The translations under genes were made by a program, and so were the position numbers. From assembly GCA_001687465.1 (NCBI GenBank), contig LVLI01000040.1, positions 48,871 through 112,870 on the forward strand: a DNA stretch of 64,000 nt, in the 5' to 3' direction. Within the stretch, counting starts at the first letter, position 1. The number at the start of each line of letters is the position of its first letter. Shown here in pieces: positions 46,301-57,794 of this stretch. Under the pieces are notes generated by a model. It was not told the origin of the DNA. It saw only the letters and a list, made by a program, of their open reading frames with translations, and made no database searches. Source of the DNA: Halocafeteria seosinensis. Taxonomy: Eukaryota; Sar; Bigyra; Bicosoecida.

Positions 46301-48682
46301 ATCTCGGGCATCGGCAGCCAGGCTAGTAGCCAGGCGGCGAAAGCCGGCATTTTGCTCCACTTCCCGGGAAGCGAGCGCAGAAGCACATTCTGTTACTCGG
46401 AAGGATACATCATCCGTGGCTCTACCCCACGTGGACGAAGAAATAAAAGTCAAAAACATAGTCAAGGCAAACGTAAGTAACGAGACAAGCAGAGAATGGG
46501 GCTCGAGACCTCCCAACACCATACTTTGCCCCTTTCTGGTGTCATGCTGCTTGGCATGTTCTTGTTGCTTTTGGGGCTTTTTCGCAAAGCCTTGGAACCA
46601 CTTAAATATCCTGTTTTTTACTCTTTTATCTGGTGGTGCCGCCTCAACGGCCAAGTGCAGCAGAATCAGTATACTTGCAGCCATAACAGCCAGCGTTAAC
46701 ACGATCGAACCTATCATCTGCTGCTGCAGATAAGAGATGACCTTTGTCCTCGGTGTGCCTAAGTATAATCCCCAGTTTGGCAGGAAAAGTTCGAGTTCTT
46801 TCGAGTACCCTCCCAAAGGGCTCGGGGGATTTGCGGCTTCGGCCGACAGCTTCATCAGTTCCAGCGCTGACAGCTGGAAATCTTCTACAGGCCATCCATC
46901 CAGAGATGAGACATGAAAAGCAGTTACCGCATCCCCAGCAGAACTGTCAGAACCGAACGGATTACGATAATAAGCCGCTGTGCTTGCACCTGAAGGATCG
47001 TTGTCAGACTGCACAGGCCAAAAGCTTAGCGACCCAGGAATTACTCTTCTAAATTTGGCGGAATAAATATCGGCATCTTCGGTTGCGTGTTCCGAATACT
47101 CGTGGACCGTCCGTTGCGACACTTCAGCAAACTCCTTCAGCTTCTCCCTCTCACAGAGGTCTACTGGATGGTAATTAGGGCTTGGTCCAAAGTGCGACTG
47201 CGAGGGGAATACGGAGCTATGCTTCCAGCTGTTCGCTTTGATGGAACCTTGACTGCGTCGGTCACCCCCGACGACAGCACTGGTGGTCAGATCCACAAGC
47301 CCAAAGCATCCTCCATCAGACAGCGAATATCCCGAGTCAGTGAAATCATTAATCTTGGGGTCCCCGACTCCGGAAACAGCTATAGCAGCCATCGCCCTTT
47401 CGGTGAAAACAGATGTGTCAATCCCTATTGTGGCCATTTTAACTGAACTTTGCGATCCATTCGAAAACACCAAAGGGGTTGTGAGGATCGCAACTTGAGC
47501 TGCCCCCCTTAAGTCGTTTACCATTGGCAACTTCTCAGCGTGCTTGGCGCTCACAATATTCCAAGATGGGCGAAGTCCGCGGACTCGGGGCACGCGAAAT
47601 GCCGCTTGACCCTCGGCCGAGACGTCTCCCATGTACGTTGTCGCTTCCCAAAGGCTCTTTGGACCCACGAAATCTTCCGAGCAGTCACCATTCCCGCAAG
47701 TGATAGCCCCCAAACGACTGCGGCGCAATGCTTCTCGATTGACTGCATAGTCGCCCCACTCACTCCCCGATGTATCCTCCCCCTGAACCGTCTTCTGCCA
47801 GCCATATATCTTCCGAGAGAAAGTATCTTCAAACCCTTGGTCGCAACATGTTTTCCAATCTTCATTGTCGCACTCTCGGGCACACGAAGGCAGATAGTCG
47901 TAAACGAGAGGCATGCCACTCTTGCTACGCAGAGCAGAAGATGCTCCGTACATGTGGCCACTGGATAAATCCCACACTTCTAGCCATAACAACTTGTCGT
48001 CTTCTGCCACTTGCTTCCCTAAAAAGGCTCTAAAACCGTTCCACTGTCGCTCCACCACCTCCCGTAGGTTTTGATCATCCTCAAGATACTGCTCGAGTGT
48101 ACCTAGCTGTGCGGTAGAGTGCTCTAAATCGGAATAAATGCGGCATGCTAGCTGCCCTTTGATGGCATACTCAGCAGCGCTGTACCTGACTTCCTGAGTC
48201 CCTAATTGGGCAGTGATGTTCATCATATTTCCAACCGTCGTGTCTACGCTAAGAATACTTCCAGTGATCCCTATGGCGGATACCAAAAAGGCTCCCCAAA
48301 ATATAGCAAACGGGACGAGCGAGCTCTTCAACACAGGCTCCGTCCAATCTGGGAGTTTTTCTTTTGTTTCCTCATAAGTACGTTCAAACCATTCCCTGCA
48401 TGTTTCCACACTTTCCTCCTCCGAATCGCTTTCACTATCATCCCCCTCTTCACCTTCATTAACCGTTGAGAGGTCCTCCTCTTCTACAAAATTTTTTCCT
48501 CCGGGTTGATATGGCGAACCCTCCATGACGTCATCATCGCTGTCCCTTGCAGTAACGGGACCCGCCGATGCTGTCGACCTCGATCTCGACTGACCTTTAC
48601 CAGATGTGGTTCCCCTCCCCGCTGTTTTCGGTCGGGCAGAATACAGAGAGTTCAGTGGGAGGCTCGACCTCTCTTTCGACAT
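40392..48682 (-). CDS. Giant receptor-channel B: tandem paralogue of A
   Basis: Three exons (48682-41652, 41584-41404, 41336-40392; both introns 67 bp) give 2718 aa with the same plan as paralogue A. The two introns fall at the same codons (DF-GFDFEKGAY and VALV-IVLVHTW). TM1 is near 120-145 and is followed by the shared LSVDTTVGNMMNITAQLG stretch. Ectodomain 1 contains SDGGCFGLVDL and ends in NWGLYLGTPRTKVISYLQ. TM2 is near 652-680, TM3 near 727-750 and TM4 near 1500-1527. Channel repeat I has pore ILSATGENYDD, the linker EF-hand loop is DLDGNGFIDRYE, and repeat II has pore LIMEGEQWHV. The extra 70 residues lie mainly in cytosolic loops, such as a low-complexity stretch between S2 and S3 of repeat I. 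Strong conservation of pore, S4 and TM-flanking motifs, with freer ectodomain sequence, suggests two channels tuned to different ligands. Confidence 0.85.
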
Positions 48683-49661
48683 CCTTTGATTCCTCGATGG
48701 TATTTAGAGCGGAGATATGTGTACCCCACGACGGGAGTGTTTTCTCTCTCGGTGCTTCCCAACGCAACTGTCAGCAAGCGAACTCCAGGGAATTCGCAAA
48801 TATCACAATTGCGATGCGCTTGTAAACAACGTCAAGCGCGTATCGAAAACGCGTTAGCTTGCCTGAGAATGAAGGTGTTGAAGACTTCCCGGGGGTAAAG
48901 TTTTTTCCGCCTTCCTTATTTTCGTCCGTAACCCACGCCAAGATGTTGTACAAGGCACTCTATACACATGTTCGCCTTTTCTCTTAAACCAGCTCTTCTT
49001 TGGAGCGATCCATGCACAGATATACAGCACAGGAGAAAACAACTTCCAGGACACCTTTTCTTGTCTATGCACCGGCGCAAGCGATTTCTGCGCCGTTGGA
49101 CAATACAGAGCCAAGTAGAGTGGATCGCAGAAAAGCACAACAGGGATCTATCTCCAATAGCGCTTTGTGGAGTGAGTCAACACAATGGAGTCGGTGGGAA
49201 GTCCACCACCTTTCGTTGCGAAACTTGTCAGGTCGCAGGTTGCGATCGCGCCCTTGGCCCAAGGTCCTAGGAACTCTGGGAAATACGTGGGCACAAGTGC
49301 AAATCGTGACCCCCAATCATGCGGAGGCAACGATACAACTGAGGGAGTTTTTTAATATGAATGTAGTTCAGCAAGCAACTATACAGTTTATTGTTTGGCA
49401 CTCCTTTGAGAGCCTGGCAACTTGCGAGATCGTTGTAGCCCGAGCTACAAAAATGCTAATGATGCTCACTCCTGTCAAGTTATACCTCTCCCAAGAGAAA
49501 AAATAAATTAAAATCTTGAACTTCAGTAAACCGTGCAATTTTGCTTTGGGCAGTATAAAATTCACACTTCCAGCCTTGGATGCCTGGTCCGCGGCAGTGT
49601 TTAAGTTGAAGTATGGATTGTAGATGTCGATACAGTAATCTGGCTTTTTTCCTCAAACAAG
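48683..49661. other. Intergenic upstream of channel B
   Basis: Holds the channel B promoter (minus) and the leader of the four-span protein (plus). A plus-strand frame at 49000-49506 has no domain features and is treated as chance. Nothing else was recognised. Confidence 0.45.
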
Positions 49662-50314
49662 ATGTTTGGCGATACGGGAGGCGATGATGGAGGCTCCTCC
49701 GACACGCGGAGGACGATTATATTCAGTGTGCTGATAGGAATAGCCATAATACTGCTCCTGGCAGGCTCCATTGTCACCGGAAATTGGCTCTCTATGATCA
49801 TGTGTACGTCTTTTTCACTTCTATTCACAGTTCTACATGGACTATACGTGTATTTACGTAGTGCAGTGGCCCCCATTATAGCGGTTCCGGTCTTGATCTT
49901 TGCCATGGAAGCCAAAGCTGGGAATGACAGTGGAGGCATCTCAGTGGGAAGCTCATCTCCTGCTGCGCAGTAAGTTAAATAGCCCCCATATTCGATAACA
50001 ATGACGTGCTATGACAAAGAAAGAGGGTGTGATAATTTGAATGATGTGGTGTGGCAGAGCGTGGAAGAATTTCGGACAGTGCTCCTTCGGAGCCCTCCTG
50101 ACTTGCTTTATAGCATTACCCATAGTGTTGCTGGTTACCGATAGAGTGAGTGAGACGACTAGTTTGAGGATTATTTGATTGACTATGATGCTTGAGACTG
50201 GCATGTCGTGATGTGATGCAGATAGGAACCACCAACTTCGGATTCTGGGTTGGAGCAACCGTCGTCTCGGTTGTCGGTGCTGGATACTACTTCGCCTCAA
50301 AAAGCCTAACCTGA
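49662..50314 (+). CDS. Small four-span membrane protein, unknown
   Basis: Three exons (49662-49969, 50058-50145, 50222-50314) give 162 aa. The hydrophilic N-terminus (about 17 residues, Gly/Asp/Ser-rich) is followed by hydrophobic spans: IIFSVLIGIAIILLLAGSIV, a long one from SMIMCTSFSLLFTVLHGLYV to VAPIIAVPVLIFAM, FGALLTCFIALPIVLLV, and FWVGATVVSVVGAGYYFA. The C-terminus (SKSLT) is short. Splice phases agree at both joins and the Asn-Phe-Gly pattern recurs (KNFGQC and TNFGFW), hinting at two related halves. The layout resembles small Golgi or ER membrane proteins of the TVP18/Vps68 kind, but I cannot assign it to a family. Confidence 0.7.
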
Positions 50315-51027
50315 TTCTCACTGCCAGTGAGTCACTGGCGCATACATGTAGGGACCTTTTGACTATGACGTAACACATGTGGTTTTTTTAGTCTTCTATG
50401 ACAAATGATTGAGATGCACCGGATCGCGTTTAAGTAATGTTCTGTTTACTAATACCGACGCGATGTATATGTTATGAAGGATGACCTCTCATACCAGTCC
50501 TTCGTTTGCCCAAGTTACTAAGCAGCACCTGGACATTGCTCCCTATCCGCAAACCAAGCAAACAGGACTCTTCCGTCAGGCGGCGATTAGGATACAAGTA
50601 GTAAGGAGCGTTTAGAGCCGATGATATCGTTGCTGGATTTATTCGTGCTCTTCGTTAGGTAGCGCTTTCGTTTCCTTCGAGTTCATACAACTCAGGGCGA
50701 ATGCCAATTATCGTCTGCGCTCCTGTCATGTACGCAACGCAATTTATATCCTCAATCAAGAACTTCTCCACTATCGCTTCTTCCCTTATTTCATTTCTTC
50801 CTTCAGTTCCGCTTTCTAACAAAGAGACTCGCTTATCGTCTTCAGAGCAGACTTCGGAGTAGCTAGAATTCCAACTCGTCACTACTCAACTAGCAAGCTT
50901 CACAAGTTGAATCACAACGAAGTTCACATTCGTATACGACTGGAATCGTGCCTACTACACGACGGAAACAGAGCAGTATTGTCACAAAGTTCTTTTGAAG
51001 TCTCTTTGAGCTTGAGAAATCCTGCCA
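50315..51027. other. Intergenic, with one possible minus-strand exon
   Basis: Between the four-span protein and the divergent SET gene. Only the stretch 50655-50862 looks possibly coding (separate entry). No RNA gene was recognised. Confidence 0.4.
50655..50862 (-). CDS. Possible terminal exon of an unrecognised gene
   Basis: After a candidate acceptor (TTCTAG before 50862) an open frame encodes about 68 residues with a protein-like ending, EKFLIEDINCVAYMTGAQT then IGIRPELYELEG, and a stop at 50655. No start codon or earlier exon could be found before the SET gene begins at 51028. It may be a gene remnant or chance. No function is proposed. Confidence 0.25.
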
Positions 51028-53939
51028 ATGAGCGAGGAAAGCGAAGCGAAACAGAGGAGAAACAAGCGACAAAAGACGGAGGGTCTTGCCACCGCTAGGA
51101 ATTTTGTCGATTGGATGGTGCATAATGGTGCTTCCTCTGCTGAAAACGAAGCTCACTACGTCATTCGCCACGCTCCACCTAGTGGAGAAGGTGAAGAGTA
51201 CCCTGGATTCGAGATTGATGCACTTACAATTCGCCTGGGCCCCCATGGCTTCACATGCCATGCCAACCGGGACATTGCCCCAGGGGAAGTTGCGGCCCGT
51301 ATACCCCAGAAGGTGATAATTACTCCGGAAATCGCTGCTCAATCGGCATGGGGAAAAGTGGCCACAGAGACCGTAGGAAGTAGCAAAATTACCCCCAGGT
51401 TGTGCATGTACTTGTTTCTCATTGCACAACGCAATGCGCAACACTTCCACGACGATTCCAGGTCTGAATCTGAATCTGAATCTGAAAGACAGTATTCGAT
51501 GGAGTTTGGTTGGAGCCCTTATGCCCAAGTACTTCCAGCTAAGTTTGATGATCCCATGTGGTGGACCCCCAAGCAGACTCAATGGCTGGAAGGAACTAAT
51601 GTATTGGCGGCGGCAAAACTGAAACTGAAAGCCCTGAAGAAGGCTTATAAGAGACTTTTTCCGACACTTCATGAAACTCACCCGTCCCTGTTTCCTTCCC
51701 ATATCTTTACTTGGTACGTCAAGTTTTCCCCGTTCTCGCCATGAACTGAGGATAGTGAAGAATTTTAATCATGCAGGGCAAACTTCCTGTGGGCACACTC
51801 AGCATACTGTTCCAGAGCGTTTCTGAAAAGCTCTACGAACAACCCATCAGATCCTCGAAATAGCGTAGGAATGTCACAAGTTTGTGGGTCGATGTGCCCC
51901 GCTCTTGATGCTTTGGACCATCGATCGACGGCTAAAATTTCTTGGGAGCCTCATGCAGAGGGTTGCCTGTTTCGATTACATGAGCATAAGCAAGGCGGGG
52001 AGTATGTATTTAACAACTACGGTATGAAGGTAGGTATGCTGAATGATATTTGCAGTCACACCATCACTGAGGATTTTGCATTCTACACACAGCCGAACGA
52101 GGAACTGCTACTCTCGTATGGCTTTGTTGAACCGGATAATCGGTTTGATTCCATAGCAATTAAAGTGGGTGTTCAGCCGGAAGCCCGGGACGCGTACTTT
52201 AGGATGCGGGTGAAATTGCTGGAGTGGGCAAATTTATCTACCCGATTAGTGGTGACGTTTTCGTCCACGGGTAACGGTACGGACGCCAATTGAGTCGCGT
52301 ACGTACATAACATAGGTGCTTACCAGTATACGCCGTTCGTGCAGGGCTAATTCTTCTCTTGTGCATTATGCTGATGGACAAGTCTTTGTTAGTTCAAGTA
52401 TATTCACAATGCGTCTCATGTTTCAGCAAGCATAAGATGCAGCTCATTGATGATGCCGGTAGGCGCCCACAAGAATTGGTGAATGTGGTCCGGAATACTG
52501 TTGAACAGGTGTGCTGTGGTGGTCTACAAACCGAATGCAAAGAACTCGGACTTCGTCTTATAGAGGGCCATTTGGAGAAATTGTTGCCATTAGGCAACGT
52601 AGTTACCGAAGATAAGAGGTTAGGAGCTCGATCAAAGCGATTGCATGCAATAGCGGCACATTACCGTTCCGGCCAAGTCACTCTTCTGAAGCACGCTCTA
52701 ACTCAGCTACACTCTCAAAGCTATGTGCCCCCTTGCCCTTGTGTAGCTCTCGAGGAAAATCTAGCGCACAAGTTGGCAAGCTGCATTCCCCTAAACTCAA
52801 ACGGACTTCTTCGTCAAGGTTCCATTATATCGTCAACCCGGCCAAATGAACACAGTACTTTAAAGGCTATCAATGAATTCGACCGTGTGGAAAGACTCGC
52901 TATATGTGTATTGCAGCACGTTGCTTCGCAAAATCAAGGGATCGTTTATGATATTATGACCATGAAAGCAAACCATTTTTGTTTTGACGATATCAAGGCG
53001 GAATTTATCAACGGTCCTCGAGCCATTACGGCCCCGACAAATTTTATAGTGTCGGAGGTTGTGAAAGAAATAGATGAACTCCAAGAACAGTGGAGACAGA
53101 GCTTCACAGCTTTCCAGAACCTGGTCGAAAAGGATTTCCGGCGTCAACTATTCGGAGGGTTTGATGAGTTGGAGTGTTTTCAACGAGCTTGTGAGCTAGC
53201 TTCTCTTTTGGGTGTGTCATTTGAAGAGGAAACAGATAGCGGAGAATTAGCCATAATAGAGCCTCTTGATTATGATCTAGCACTGGGAATACTTTCTCCT
53301 CGACTGCGCATTAAGAGAGAACGCAATATGAACAAACTTGTTGAAGAAGACACCATAGTGGCATCGACAGCACGCTATGAACCAGACATCCTTCCAGGTT
53401 GCTTGAGTTTTCTTTATGGGAGGTCGTCCTATTGCCCTCTGTCGGTAAACGCTGTATTGGACTCGTTGGCGCCAATTGGTACGGGAAAACGTCAATTGGC
53501 TTCTTCGTTCTTTGAAGAATTGGTTGTCAACGTTCAAACCCAAGATGAGGAAACACTGGTTTTGCTTGGAGCTCATTTTGACATTTCTCAAAATCACTCA
53601 CAGACCAATCCACATCCCCCCTTAAGGACTAACGAGTGCTCGTTAGATTCCCGTCCAAGCGCAACAATAGACACCAGTACGGCTGAGGAGTTTGATCCGT
53701 CAATAGCACCGCCTGAAACCGAACGAGTTGACCAAGTCGCAGAAACTGTTACAGCAGAGGAAATATTGAAGACCGGATGCACCGAGGAATCAACGAGAGT
53801 GTTTCAGCGGTTAGCAAAGTCACGACTTCGTGAAATCATATTCGGTGCGTCTCCGGATTTTTCGGGTTGCTCTTCCCCAGTTGAACAGCTAATTGTGCGA
53901 GCTTATCACCGGCTGCTGAATGTCCTGGAAGATGGCTAG
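51028..53939 (+). CDS. SET-domain protein methyltransferase (RuBisCO LSMT/SETD3 type) with long C-terminal extension
   Basis: Four exons (51028-51713, 51777-52029, 52093-52270, 52345-53939) give 903 aa. Residues about 20-110 open the split SET domain (RNFVDWMVHNG, then GFTCHANRDIAPGEVAARIPQKVIITPE). The inserted iSET region follows, with WSPYAQVLP, and the SET core returns with WAHSAYCSRAF, PALDALDH and the Tyr-bearing PNEELLLSYGFVEP at 314-327. Family members trimethylate lysine or methylate histidine in RuBisCO, aldolase, cytochrome c, actin and others. The usual Asn-His of the cofactor site reads Asp276-His277 here. From about residue 375 a roughly 530-aa C-terminal part contains an LSMT-like helical segment (AIAAHYRSGQVTLLKHAL) and then sequence I do not recognise. 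The last intron (donor GTAACG) is the least certain join. Confidence 0.8.
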
Positions 53940-55264
53940 AATCATCGAGCCTTCGCTAGGAGACTCTTTCAAACCAAATGCAAGGTATACTTTGTATGGG
54001 CCCTGCCGTTGCACACATCAACACATGCGTCAAAATTCCCCATCGAGAAATGACCGGTGCAGCGATATTCTGTGACCCTACACACGGCATACCGTAGCCT
54101 GTAGACTACACGTCTTCCGGTAGAAGCAATACAAATACACATCCCGTAGCCTCGTAGCACATGGTGTGCGCGTGGTAGCAGCTGGTCATAAATCAAATGT
54201 GTCCGAGTAGGAGTGCTGGGGAGTTTCGTACGTTTTACCAGAGGGGGGTCAATGTCTACTACCCGGCCATGACGGACGACCGATCGTCCGTCTTCCCGTA
54301 CACGCTTTGAAGTTTCTCAGTTAAGGAAAAAAATGGTTGTTGTTTTGTTAGGTCTCTGGGCCTCTTAATAAGTTTAGACATACACACAGTTTAAGGGCTA
54401 CACAGGTCGGGTTAATCTCAATGAGACCAAACACTCACCCACCTCGCTGCTGCCATTGTACGACAGACACTCGTTTAAGAGTATATGCCAAACGCTCAAG
54501 GCCTTGCCAACAGGTGCATTTGGGGAACGGTTACCAAAGAAGCGTATTTAGAGTCCTGTGGAAATTCAAGGTACGTCTCTCAAAATCAACACAGATTTTC
54601 GCTGCTAAAGTCACGAATAGTGACTCGCGATTTCTCGATTCGACACTTGTCTACGTTTCATCTCATGGTAAAGGCTGTTTGCCCTTTCGGCGTGTCGTTG
54701 CCGACATGGCGGGCACTTTGATCAAGAGTAAACCCGCTTTAATCCAGCAAATCCAAGACGACCCATTCTCGGTGAGAGAACGTAACCTCGATGGGAGATC
54801 AGCCAGTTCTTCCAAAACGATCAAGCTGGGGATGACAGAAATGGGCATGAATCACCCGAGTATATTCGCTCCATCCTGTATAATTGGAATGATCTTGATC
54901 TTCTGAATGTGTCGAAGATAGATTCATCTTTGGCGAACCCTCGGCAGCAGTCCCAGTCGGCTTCCGTCAGCATATGCATTCGCTACTGGCTATTGATGTT
55001 AAGACGATGTGAGACAAGTGCTCCATTATTCGTTAAAAAATAGACACCGGTGATGAAACGTATCTTCCCGGAAAAGCACAAAGGTGCCTGTAATCCAGGG
55101 CACGCACTGACTTGAAGTCCTGAGGACGCAGTGGGATTGGTAAGAATACTCTTTCTTCGGTGTAAAGACAATCTTGCTTCCAATACGATTTGTTGCGTCC
55201 CTCAGTAAGCTCCCTGTTTCAAGAGTCGTCAACACTGAATAGAGGCGCATACCCGACATTGACC
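53940..55264. other. Intergenic with a repeat copy and unresolved open frames
   Basis: Contains a repeat copy (54077-54149) and a GACGATCGTCCG-like palindrome near 54270. Open frames at 54421-54906 and 54795-55041 look partly coding (for example EYIRSILYNWNDLDLLNVSK), but they lie in different frames with no usable intron between them. They could be remnants or 5' exons of the ankyrin gene. Confidence 0.35.
54077..54149. repeat. Dispersed repeat family 2, copy 1
   Basis: Aligns with 57301-57365: both carry CACAC, CGTAGCC-GTAG, ACACGTCTTCCGGTAG, then AGCAATAC-AATACAC. Two copies 3.2 kb apart flank the ankyrin gene in the same orientation. Confidence 0.6.
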
Positions 55265-56035
55265 ATGACCGAAGAGAGACCTGCAGAATACGGCAAAGAG
55301 GGCTGTCTCTGGCTCACGGCCGACGAATCCCACGAGCTAAAGCGAGTTATCAAGTCCTCTACACAGCTCGACAACCCACCCGCACATATCCAATACATTT
55401 TCAATCGAGTTCGAAGAGCGTCCGACATCGTACTGAATCTGAATACCGTACGTGTCATGTACTTAATGGAAGATATCCTCGATGGGGTTTCTCTTGCTTC
55501 AATGTACATGCGTAAATGCAGGAGCATCCCACGCCACTGCATTTGGCGTGCTCCATGGAAAGACTCGAGAGCGTATCGACACTTATTGAGAAATACCACG
55601 CCGATGTGAATACGCAAGAACCAGTGGTACGTCTCCCGTCAGAATTTTCTTGTCTCATTGCCCGCCTCTGTCACAGATGCTGTGTATGCAGAACTGGTGG
55701 ACTCCACTCCACTATGCAGTCTGCAATGGCAACGCTGAATTGTTTAGGATGTTGGTCTTGAGATACGGTGCTCGGGCTGAGATAAAGAATAAGGTATGAT
55801 TGATATCTGCTTTCTCGGTCCTGATGTTGTAGCGAATCAGGCGTCTTTAGCGCAGAACGGCTACCAATCTTTAGATCATGCTTCGAACGTAGCCATGCGT
55901 GAATCTATGGAGGCAGAAGTGCCTCAACAGTACGATGACCCTGAATATCAAGGAATGCAGACCCGTCTTTATCCTCAACAGTCAACTGGAACAAAAAAGA
56001 CCATGGCCACGGCCTCTGATGGACCAAACCACTGA
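55265..56035 (+). CDS. Small ankyrin-repeat protein
   Basis: Four exons (55265-55447, 55522-55626, 55692-55793, 55856-56035), all phase 0, give 189 aa. The first 60 residues are polar. Then come ankyrin repeats: one with TPLHLACSMERLESVSTLIE and HADVNTQEPV, a second with NWWTPLHYAVCNGNAELFRM and LVLRYGARAEIKNK, and a third, shorter, with NGYQSLDHASN. Each intron lies between or at the edge of repeats, as is common for this fold. Ankyrin repeats bind partner proteins; no partner is implied by context. An acidic, Ser-rich open frame follows in another frame (56040-56246) and could be a further exon if an unseen intron shifts the frame. The start may also lie further upstream. Confidence 0.7.
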
Positions 56036-56677
56036 TTCTATGAGTTTCTCTAAGTACAAATCCCTTAAACGGTCACATTCTCTTTCGACAAATGGAAGTG
56101 AACAAGACCCAGGTGAGGGCTCTGAGAACTCCAGAGACTCTATGCCAGATGGACAGAATGAATTATTCTCTGACCCAGATGATCTGTTTGGAGCGGACGG
56201 TTCGCCTCTAGAGTACGAGGATGCTAAGGACCTAGCACAGCGATAGGGTCTAGAAGAAGCTGCGAAGCTTGACTTCGAAGAGAGTATGCATATCGCCTGT
56301 TCGTGTTAGAACTACATACGGTATGAAGTTTGTCTAACCTCCCTCAGCACTTGTACAGTTTTGGCCGCCTTTCTACCGCAACGACGAAGATGTGACTGAT
56401 GGCCCACCGGCAGCTGGATGTTAGCCGCTACACCGCAGGAAGGCCATTCTTATGCATGAAAGCATCATACTCTTTCCTGTTACATTACTGTCAATAAAAA
56501 ATAGAATGCGGGCTACTAAGATGCATTTGCGGTGCGATTTGTGAGGGTATCCCAGAATCTGCAGGATACAATTGTAGAGCATCACTGAATAGCTTAATTG
56601 GAGAGCATCCCGGGGTACAACCGGAGAGGATACTGCGGGAGAGCATTCCGGGATACTTTGTCCCGAACCATAAGTTA

Positions 56678-56913
56678 TTCAGTGCACGAGCCACTTCCAC
56701 ATGAGTCTTCCCATAATATTCTTTCTTTATGGATACCGGTAATGCTTCTTCATTATACTCTCTGGCATTTTTGGCATCACCTAACTCAGACCATGCACCG
56801 CTCCCCGTTAAGAGGTTGCAGACTGCAACTTGCAGTCAACCCCCGGCCGGTGGGCTATCTATCACATATACATGTATGTGCGTGTGTGTTTTCAGTGCAC
56901 GAGCCACTTCCAC
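56678..56913. repeat. Exact 23-bp direct repeat pair
   Basis: Positions 56678-56700 and 56891-56913 are identical over 23 bases (TTCAGTGCACGAGCC followed by ACTTCCAC). They flank the dispersed-repeat copy at 56796-56867, as short direct repeats would flank an inserted element of about 190 bp. Confidence 0.75.
56796..56867. repeat. Dispersed repeat copy 2 (first copy at 10304-10362)
   Basis: See the copy at 10304-10362. This copy has a small inverted repeat (TTGCAGACTGCAACTTGCAG region) in place of two bases there, and a TG/CA-rich tail. Confidence 0.6.
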
Positions 56914-57300
56914 CTAGTAACTACTTCCGCGTGATGTTGTAGCACATACCGATTATTGCACTACAAATCTAACGTGCTCCAAAAAAAACCTAGCTATACA
57001 TATATAAGCGCAGATGCATAATGGGAGATCCTGAACGTCGTCTCTTCGGGTACTTTTCTAGAACGGGAGCGGAAGATATCAAGAATTTCTTCGACAAGAC
57101 GTTCCGTGCTGCTACAGTCAGCGTGTTCCCCTATGCGACTCTTCTAACGGTACAATGTAATGCGCGTGTGTTTAACTATCCGTTACTGTCTGAGCTAAAC
57201 TGAACTGGGGCCAAACTGTCAGTCACGTTGATGCGCCACAAGTGGCCCACAGCGTGAAGAATCTCTGAAGATGCTGGACCGGTTCCGGGTAACGGTTCAC

Positions 57301-57365
57301 CCCTCACACAGCTTCGCGTAGCCCGTAGCGGACACGTCTTCCGGTAGGAGCAATACCAATACACA
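57301..57365. repeat. Dispersed repeat family 2, copy 2
   Basis: Counterpart of 54077-54149, with the same ordered blocks around ACACGTCTTCCGGTAG. Confidence 0.6.
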
Positions 57366-57794
57366 CGGGGGCATATGAGGAATCAATGCGGGAGAAGTTA
57401 CGAAGATGAAACTGTTTGTGGAAAGCGCATATGACAGTACCGGTATGTACGAAGACCTCTGTTGTTCAGAACAAGTTCAGACCGTCTCCGGATCCTCTTT
57501 GCCATTCGACGGAAACCAAGGCACATAATTAAGGTGAATACAATTAAGGTTGCACACAATATAAGCAAATACAATCAAGAGTTGGAATGAAATCGAAATG
57601 TACTCCTAGAGTGCATACTATAGAGCCTCAACTTATTGTGAATGAGTCTAGATTCCGGAAGCGGCCTCGTCCTCTCTCAGGGTGTATCCACAGCAAGAGT
57701 AGTTCAGAATTGCCGTTTTGTCCATATCAGAGGTGAAGGGTGACTACAAAGAACGACTATACGCTGCGATACACTAAGTACAGAACAGTGTACA

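Larger units (their letters stand above)
56036..57794. other. Repeat-rich intergenic region
   Basis: This 1.8-kb region holds an exact 23-bp direct repeat (56678-56700 and 56891-56913), a dispersed-repeat copy (56796-56867) and another (57301-57365). An orphan open frame at 57021-57203 (starting MGDPERRLFGYFSRTGAED) ends near a GTACAA donor-like site, but no second exon was found. No gene is called. Confidence 0.45.

Noticed and set aside
49000-49506. Plus-strand open frame of 168 codons upstream of the four-span protein
   Set aside because: No domain, no splice partners, and unbalanced composition; probably chance.
50890-51702. Minus-strand open frame of 270 codons
   Set aside because: It lies opposite the first exon of the SET gene, whose domain motifs, codon phase and splice joins are clear; the minus frame has no domain.
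56040-56246. Acidic open frame after the ankyrin gene as its last exon
   Set aside because: It is in another frame and no GT-AG intron of normal size that would connect it was found, so it was not added to the gene model.
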